Positions 59,405-64,000 of a DNA stretch of 64,000 bases are shown here, piece by piece. The stretch spans positions 1,900,954 to 1,964,953 of the forward strand of contig NZ_CP026995.1 in the NCBI RefSeq assembly GCF_013407185.1, written 5' to 3'. The position numbers were made by a program, and so were the translations under genes. The DNA comes from Nitrosopumilus ureiphilus (GTDB lineage: Archaea; Thermoproteota; Nitrososphaeria; Nitrososphaerales; Nitrosopumilaceae). The notes beneath the pieces were generated by a model. The model did no database searches, was not told where the DNA came from, and was given only the letters and a program-made list of their open reading frames with translations. The first letter of the stretch is position 1. Each line of letters starts with the position of its first letter.

Positions 59405-60379
59405 TTATTCTAAATTTAATACCTTTGGAAGTAAGTCAATAGAATCCAATACTAGGATAGCATCATTTCTCTCAAATAATTCAAGTTTTTCTTGAGGATT
59501 TTTACTTGTACCTATAATTCCACAAAAAATTGTTTTGTGGCCCAAATCAGTGGCTTTTTTTGCCATTATAAAATCCTCCATTGAATCTCCAACATATAAT
59601 GTACAGATACTATTCATTCCAATAATGGAGTCTAGAAGGGATTTAGGATTAGGTTTTGCAAGTTCTCGTGATTCATCTTCGAGGAATGCTGAATTTTTTA
59701 AATCAAATTTTTGCAATAATTCCTTTAATGAGTAACTAACTGATTCTTTTCCTCTACCAGTCACCATGGCAATTTTTGAATCAAATTTATTTTGCAATTT
59801 TTCAAGTAAAAAATCATTTAAAATCACATCGTCCTGTTCTATTAACCCTGGAGCGTTGAATTTTGATTGTTTTCCAAATAACTTGTAATACAATTCTGGT
59901 CCATAAAAAATTTGATCAAAAATTTGATACAAAATATTTTCATGATGTGGACCAGGATAGGATAATTGTTTTTTGATTTCAGAGACATCAGTTAGGTTTT
60001 TCAGATGTTTTTCTACAGATTCAATACCAGTGGAATCGGAATTTTTTATCATATCAAAAATAAAACTGGACGGATCTTTTTGTAACTTTTTTGCTGCCAC
60101 TAGAGAGATTATTGCAGCATATGTGAGATCAACCTCATCATTGAATCCACCAGTAGATTTGAATCCATCAATTATTTTAAAATCAACATCTATAGAGTCG
60201 TTAATTTTTGCAAAAGTCTCCAAGATGTACTTAGTAGTTTTAATGATTGCCAAATCATATGATTTTGTAATATCAATTAAGACACCATCACAATCAAATA
60301 TTACAGCATCAATTTCATCCAATACATCAATGCATGAGTTATCAATGTAAATCCCATCAGATTTGTTTGTTAAAGTCAT
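59405..60379 (-). CDS. HAD-superfamily hydrolase, candidate histidinol-phosphate phosphatase
   Basis: 324 residues: motif I VIFDCDGVLIDITKSY (nucleophile Asp29, acid/base Asp31), motif II in AMVTGRGKES, the conserved lysine in ELAKPNPKSLLDS and motif III/IV YVGDSMEDFIMAKKA. A large cap domain (about 50-190) lies between motifs I and II. It is embedded in the his operon, with a four-base overlap with hisC. No HisB-fused or PHP-type HolPase is in this operon. Histidinol-phosphate dephosphorylation is therefore the likely job, but that is inference from position. Confidence 0.85.
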   Translation of the reverse strand: MTLTNKSDGIYIDNSCIDVLDEIDAVIFDCDGVLIDITKSYDLAIIKTTKYILETFAKINDSIDVDFKIIDGFKSTGGFNDEVDLTYAAIISLVAAKKLQKDPSSFIFDMIKNSDSTGIESVEKHLKNLTDVSEIKKQLSYPGPHHENILYQIFDQIFYGPELYYKLFGKQSKFNAPGLIEQDDVILNDFLLEKLQNKFDSKIAMVTGRGKESVSYSLKELLQKFDLKNSAFLEDESRELAKPNPKSLLDSIIGMNSICTLYVGDSMEDFIMAKKATDLGHKTIFCGIIGTSKNPQEKLELFERNDAILVLDSIDLLPKVLNLE

Positions 60380-61446
60380 CCCAACAAATCACGAATTGCC
60401 AATAAGAATTTTGAGTTCATCTCTTTAGTACCAATTGAAACTCTAAGACATCCTTCATGATTACCAATTTTCCCTAATTTACGAATTGAGATTCCTTGCT
60501 CTGCAAGTGCTGCAAATACTCGTTTGTAGGAACCATGAGCATCAAAAAGCACAAAATTAGCCTTGGAATCAAAGACTTCAAAGGAATCATATTTCCGTAG
60601 AGTTTCAATAATTCTTTTTCTTTCAGTCTTGATGATATTTACTGCATCATTCATTAGATTTGCTTTTTCTAAAGCTGAAATTCCAGCTTCAATAGTAATA
60701 GTACTTAGAGGATATGGATATTGTAGTACATTCATAAAAGTATCAGTGAATTTCTTATTTGCAATAAAATATCCCAATCTAAGTCCTGCCAATCCAAATG
60801 ATTTTGATAAAGTCTGTACAACAATCAAATTTTCATGGGTTTTTACCATGTTGGCAAGAGAATAATCACCAAATTCTCCATATGCCTCATCAATTATCAC
60901 AAGACCCTCAAAAGATTTCACGAGTTTTTGTAATTCATTTTTTGGGAATTGAAATCCAGTAGGATTATTGGGAGAGTCAAGATAAAGAATTTCTGCATCA
61001 CTGGATTGTTTTATGAAATCTTTAATGTCTAGTTTCATAGTGTTTGAAAATGGAATTGCAATCAAAGGAATTGAATATAGTTTACAGCGCTCTTCAAAAA
61101 ATCCAAATGTAGGATTTGATGTAAGAACTTTGGTTTCTTTTGATGCAAAATTAGAAAGGATCAAATCTAAAATTTGATCAGAACCATTTCCAATACCTAT
61201 CATTGAGGAAGGGATTTTAATGAATTTAGATATCATGTCAATTAATCGCTCTACACCACCTAGTGGATATTCTCGTACGTCAGATTTTTTTTTTGCTGAT
61301 AAAAGTATGTCATTTTGAAACTGTTTTGGAATTACATAGTTTTCATTTGAATCAAGTTTTACGGCATCTTTAAGAAGATCAGGTTTTTTGTAACCTCCAA
61401 TAGAAGAGTATTTTTTAATTTTTTCATCAAACCAATTTTTTTTCAT
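60376..61446 (-). CDS. hisC: Histidinol-phosphate aminotransferase
   Basis: 356 residues of a fold-type I PLP enzyme: KLDSNENYVIPKQF at the N-terminus, GNGSDQILDLILSNF, YLDSPNNPTGFQ, VIIDEAYGEFG, and the PLP lysine in TLSKSFGLAGLRLGY. The C-terminal arginine for carboxylate binding is in LRVSIGT. It forms histidinol phosphate. Overlaps hisD and the HAD gene by four bases each. Confidence 0.97.
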   Translation of the reverse strand: MKKNWFDEKIKKYSSIGGYKKPDLLKDAVKLDSNENYVIPKQFQNDILLSAKKKSDVREYPLGGVERLIDMISKFIKIPSSMIGIGNGSDQILDLILSNFASKETKVLTSNPTFGFFEERCKLYSIPLIAIPFSNTMKLDIKDFIKQSSDAEILYLDSPNNPTGFQFPKNELQKLVKSFEGLVIIDEAYGEFGDYSLANMVKTHENLIVVQTLSKSFGLAGLRLGYFIANKKFTDTFMNVLQYPYPLSTITIEAGISALEKANLMNDAVNIIKTERKRIIETLRKYDSFEVFDSKANFVLFDAHGSYKRVFAALAEQGISIRKLGKIGNHEGCLRVSIGTKEMNSKFLLAIRDLLG

Positions 61447-62717
61447 TTCAATCTACCTCTAACTGATTCATAATGATTGAATAGTCCTTCAGCTTTTGTT
61501 AAAACTTGTAGATGTTTTGAAAGTTTTGACAATGATGATTTTGAGCATTTAACTTGAGTACTAATTTTCATAAAATCCAAAACTGAAAGTGAACCACGAA
61601 TTTTTCCAAATCCGCTGGTAGGAAGGATGTGATTTGAGCCTAAAACATAGTCACTAGCAGAAGAAGGAGTATCATTTCCAAGTAAAATAAGACCTGAAGT
61701 AGTTATTTTGGAGGAAATTGATTCAGGATTTTTTGTCATTATTTGTAGATGTTCAGGAGACAAGAGATTTGCAAGTTTTACCATATCAGATTGTGTTTTA
61801 CAAATTGCAATAAATCCATTATTTTTTAGACTTGCTTTTACAAAATTTGCTCTTTGAATTTGAGGCAATAATTCAGAAATCGTATTACTTACTGACTTTG
61901 CAAGTTTTTCTGAAGTAGTAATAAGATAGCAAAAAGTATCACTGCTATGTTCTGCTTGAGAAATTAAATCCAAGGCAATAAATTTTGGATTTGCTGAATT
62001 ATCTGCAATAATTCCTAATTCTGTAGGACCTGCAAGCATATCAATTCCAGTTTGTTCACTGATTAGAGATTTTGCACTAGTAACAAATGTACCACCAGGA
62101 CCAACTATTTTATCAACTTTGGAAATAGTTTTTGTTCCAAATGATAGCGCAGCAATTGCTTGCACACCACCTGTTTTGTATATTTCATTTGCGCCACAAA
62201 TATCTGCAGCAACAATTGTCAATGGATCAACTTTACCATCAGAGTTTGGAGGAGATACAACTGCAATTCTAGGAACTCCTGCAACTTTTGCTGGAACTAT
62301 AGACATTATTGCAGAACTTGGATATCTTGCCAATCCTCCTGGTATGTAGCATCCTGTACTTTGAATTGGAACAAATTTTTTGATGATCTTTATTCCATCA
62401 TTGTTAATTGTTTTATTTTTTAAAAGAGATTTGATAGCAGATTCTGTTTTTTCTAGTCTTGTTTTTGCTAAATATAGAGCATCAAGTTCAGATTTTGATA
62501 TCTTGTAATATGCATTTTTTATTTCAACTTGAGATAAACGTAATGAAGAGATATTTGCCTTGCTGAATTTTTTTTCATATTTTCGTAATGCATCATCACC
62601 ATTTTTTTTTACATTCTTTAAAATGGATTCAACGATGGATTTGTTTTTTTGAGGCTGTTTTGGAAGAATTTCAGATGCAAACTTTTCAATGTTATTTACT
62701 TTGATTATTCTTATCAA
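61443..62717 (-). CDS. hisD: Histidinol dehydrogenase
   Basis: 424 residues. IDMLAGPTELGIIAD and DLISQAEHSSDTFCYLIT carry the zinc- and substrate-binding residues, SPEHLQIM is the conserved Glu-His motif, and GCYIPGGLARYPSSAIM and GPGGTFVTSAK are further blocks. It performs the last two NAD-dependent steps to histidine. Overlaps hisG and hisC by four bases each. Confidence 0.97.
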   Translation of the reverse strand: MIRIIKVNNIEKFASEILPKQPQKNKSIVESILKNVKKNGDDALRKYEKKFSKANISSLRLSQVEIKNAYYKISKSELDALYLAKTRLEKTESAIKSLLKNKTINNDGIKIIKKFVPIQSTGCYIPGGLARYPSSAIMSIVPAKVAGVPRIAVVSPPNSDGKVDPLTIVAADICGANEIYKTGGVQAIAALSFGTKTISKVDKIVGPGGTFVTSAKSLISEQTGIDMLAGPTELGIIADNSANPKFIALDLISQAEHSSDTFCYLITTSEKLAKSVSNTISELLPQIQRANFVKASLKNNGFIAICKTQSDMVKLANLLSPEHLQIMTKNPESISSKITTSGLILLGNDTPSSASDYVLGSNHILPTSGFGKIRGSLSVLDFMKISTQVKCSKSSLSKLSKHLQVLTKAEGLFNHYESVRGRLK

Positions 62718-63691
62718 TTTTCTTCGTCACGTTTGATCTCCTCAAGCTCAAGAATTTGTCGTGGTTCATGAACTACAAGACCTTGAGCAATCTTTCGGAG
62801 TTTAGGAATGAGTTTGTGAAATTCTTCTTTTTTTATGACTGTGTTTATTCCAAACCATCCTTCCTCACTTAATGGACTAACAGTAGGTCTTTTGAGTGAA
62901 GGCATCTCTGCTAAAAGTTTCTTTAGATTTTTTTCCTCTACATTTAGGTAAATGTGCAAATATTTTCTACCATGAACAGCACCTCTCATAAGAGTAACAA
63001 TATCAAATATTTTTTCACGTTTTTTTGGATCTTTTAGCGATTTTTTGTTTACAATCAAATGTGCAGTGGATGTAAGTACTTCATCAACAATTTTTAGTTT
63101 ATTTTGTTTTAATGTTGTTCCAGTTTCAGTTACATCCATTATAGCATCTACATCTTCAGGAGGTTTTGCTTCAGTTGCACCAAATGATAAATGAATTTGA
63201 ACATTTTTGTTTGTTCCCAATCTAACCCAAGGTGTTACAATTAGTGGATCTTTGGAACCATGATATTTTTTATAAGACTTTGATTGTTTTAGAAATTTAG
63301 ATGCAGTTGTAAGATATTCCGAAGAGATACGAAGTGTTTTTTTCTTTTTTCCGTAATCTGCAATCATTTCATCGAGAGTTTTATAATGATATTTATCAGG
63401 AAAAGCTATTACTAGTCTGATTTTTCCATATTCTAAATCCAAAATAGCTTCAACGTCAGAATTTGTTTCCCCCACCCAATCTTTGCCTGTAATTCCTACA
63501 TCATACAGTCCTTCTGCAACTAGAGTTGGAATTTCTTGGGGACGGAGCATCTTTACAATGATATTTGGATCATCCAAATACACTCGATAGGTTCTACTCT
63601 TTCGATTAACTTTAGTCCAAGATTTTTCTAATAATTTGAAAGTAGCCTCTTCTAAACTTCCTTTAGGAATAGCAAATTTTACTTCAGTCAT
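62714..63691 (-). CDS. hisG: ATP phosphoribosyltransferase, long form
   Basis: 325 residues: FAIPKGSLEEATFKLLEKSW at the start, GLYDVGITGKDWVGE, DAIMDVTETGTTLKQNKLKIVDEV as the PRPP loop, and a C-terminal regulatory domain (about 225-310, LHIYLNVEEKNLKKLLAEMPSLKRPTVSPL), characteristic of the long, histidine-inhibited form that needs no HisZ. It catalyses the first step of the pathway and heads the operon. A TATA box at 63712-63720 gives a leaderless transcript. Confidence 0.97.
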   Translation of the reverse strand: MTEVKFAIPKGSLEEATFKLLEKSWTKVNRKSRTYRVYLDDPNIIVKMLRPQEIPTLVAEGLYDVGITGKDWVGETNSDVEAILDLEYGKIRLVIAFPDKYHYKTLDEMIADYGKKKKTLRISSEYLTTASKFLKQSKSYKKYHGSKDPLIVTPWVRLGTNKNVQIHLSFGATEAKPPEDVDAIMDVTETGTTLKQNKLKIVDEVLTSTAHLIVNKKSLKDPKKREKIFDIVTLMRGAVHGRKYLHIYLNVEEKNLKKLLAEMPSLKRPTVSPLSEEGWFGINTVIKKEEFHKLIPKLRKIAQGLVVHEPRQILELEEIKRDEEN

Positions 63692-63711
63692 TTTGAGATA
63701 TCAAAGAAACT

Positions 63712-63720
63712 GTATAAAAG
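63712..63720 (-). promoter_or_regulatory. TATA box of the his operon
   Basis: CTTTTATAC on the minus strand lies 21-29 bases before the hisG ATG. No obvious leader peptide or attenuator fits in the gap, so control is more likely at the promoter or by HisG feedback. Confidence 0.55.
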
Positions 63721-63747
63721 CCTCAATTTAACTTTAAAATTAATAGC

Positions 63748-64000
63748 ATGAACTTGGGTAAAATTGCAATAGTTAGTGTAGTGATTATAGGAATTACAGT
63801 ATCTGCACTCTATTTTGCAGATGAAGGAAGTTTACTGAATAATTTAGAAGAAAATCAAAATGACGAAGTCGGATTAATTGAATGGAATTCTGAAGAATTG
63901 TTCAGAGTTTTAGTAGACCCAGATGATCTTATAGTAATTGATGGAGTAACAATTCCACTAAAGGCCACATTTGATTTAAAAAAAGAATTAGCCCAAACAT
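63748..64000 (+). CDS. Membrane-anchored hypothetical protein (cut by window edge)
   Basis: An ATG at 63748 opens a frame to the window end (84 codons seen): MNLGKIAIVSVVIIGITVSALYFADEG is one membrane helix or uncleaved signal. An acidic linker and the start of an external domain follow (IEWNSEELFRVLVDPDDLIVIDGVTIPL). Divergent from hisG with 56 bases between. No family recognised from this part. Confidence 0.7.
   Translation, partial: MNLGKIAIVSVVIIGITVSALYFADEGSLLNNLEENQNDEVGLIEWNSEELFRVLVDPDDLIVIDGVTIPLKATFDLKKELAQT

Overview
The window is chromosomal DNA from an ammonia-oxidising thaumarchaeon (Nitrososphaerota), most like the marine/low-salinity Nitrosopumilus-Nitrosarchaeum group. Supporting signs are a complete archaeal ammonia monooxygenase locus (amoA, amoX, amoC divergent from amoB), a roughly 1,745-residue S-layer-type protein, a copper-based cytochrome b/Rieske/cupredoxin complex, archaeal information-processing genes (TBP, RpS3Ae, RpS15, KEOPS parts, archaeosine transglycosylase, wyosine enzyme), strong AT bias, and many genes with TATA boxes 20-35 bases before a start codon that is often TTG or GTG.

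Layout. 1-4.9 kb: the 5' end of a D12-class adenine methyltransferase, the amo locus, and two small membrane proteins that are good candidates for extra AMO subunits. 4.9-9.4 kb: an information-processing run (rpS15, RecJ-like DHH nuclease, KEOPS Pcc1, serS, rpS3Ae, COG1325 RNA-binding protein), followed by a probable C/D box guide RNA. 9.6-20.3 kb: lipid reductase, MoxR/VWA pair, a remnant of an IS200/IS605 element, a PLP enzyme with a rhodanese-like tail, ASCH protein, TBP, a PD-(D/E)XK-like protein, P-II, a stand-alone Lrp/AsnC ligand domain, and Dus. 20.3-27.2 kb: three tandem, paralogous, secreted thrombospondin-type-3 calcium-binding repeat proteins with near-identical internal DNA repeats. 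27.4-37.1 kb: tRNA modification and nucleic-acid housekeeping (TYW1, XTPase, Bud32, Kae1, YchF-like GTPase, AK6/Fap7, TgtA, ferredoxin, beta-CASP nuclease, OGG). 37.1-37.6 kb: degenerate sequence and tRNA-Arg(UCU). 37.9-50.9 kb: respiratory complex III-like operon and cell-envelope genes (subtilase, secreted protein, S-layer). 51-53.6 kb: a MoaD-like/E1 fusion and threonine synthase. 54.4-63.7 kb: a histidine operon (hisG-D-C-HAD-B-H-A-F, then hisI) interrupted between hisF and hisI by an AbrB/MazF-type toxin-antitoxin pair and a tnpB element.

How the parts work together. Ammonia oxidation at AMO feeds electrons through small blue-copper proteins to the cytochrome b/Rieske complex. The S-layer and the calcium-binding repeat proteins form the outer surface through which ammonium must pass. 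P-II and the AsnC-type domain are likely sensors of nitrogen or amino-acid status. The his operon is translationally coupled by four-base overlaps and carries a HAD hydrolase that could be the histidinol-phosphate phosphatase.

Most worth a second look: the natural fusion of a ubiquitin-like MoaD domain (ending Gly-Gly) to its E1-like enzyme; the orphan IS605 right end that could encode an omega-RNA-like guide antisense to the VWA gene; the tnpB element with inverted ends placed before hisI; the 15-base motif shared by two probable AMO accessory genes; and the TSP3 array. All calls come from reading the sequence; no database search was run.
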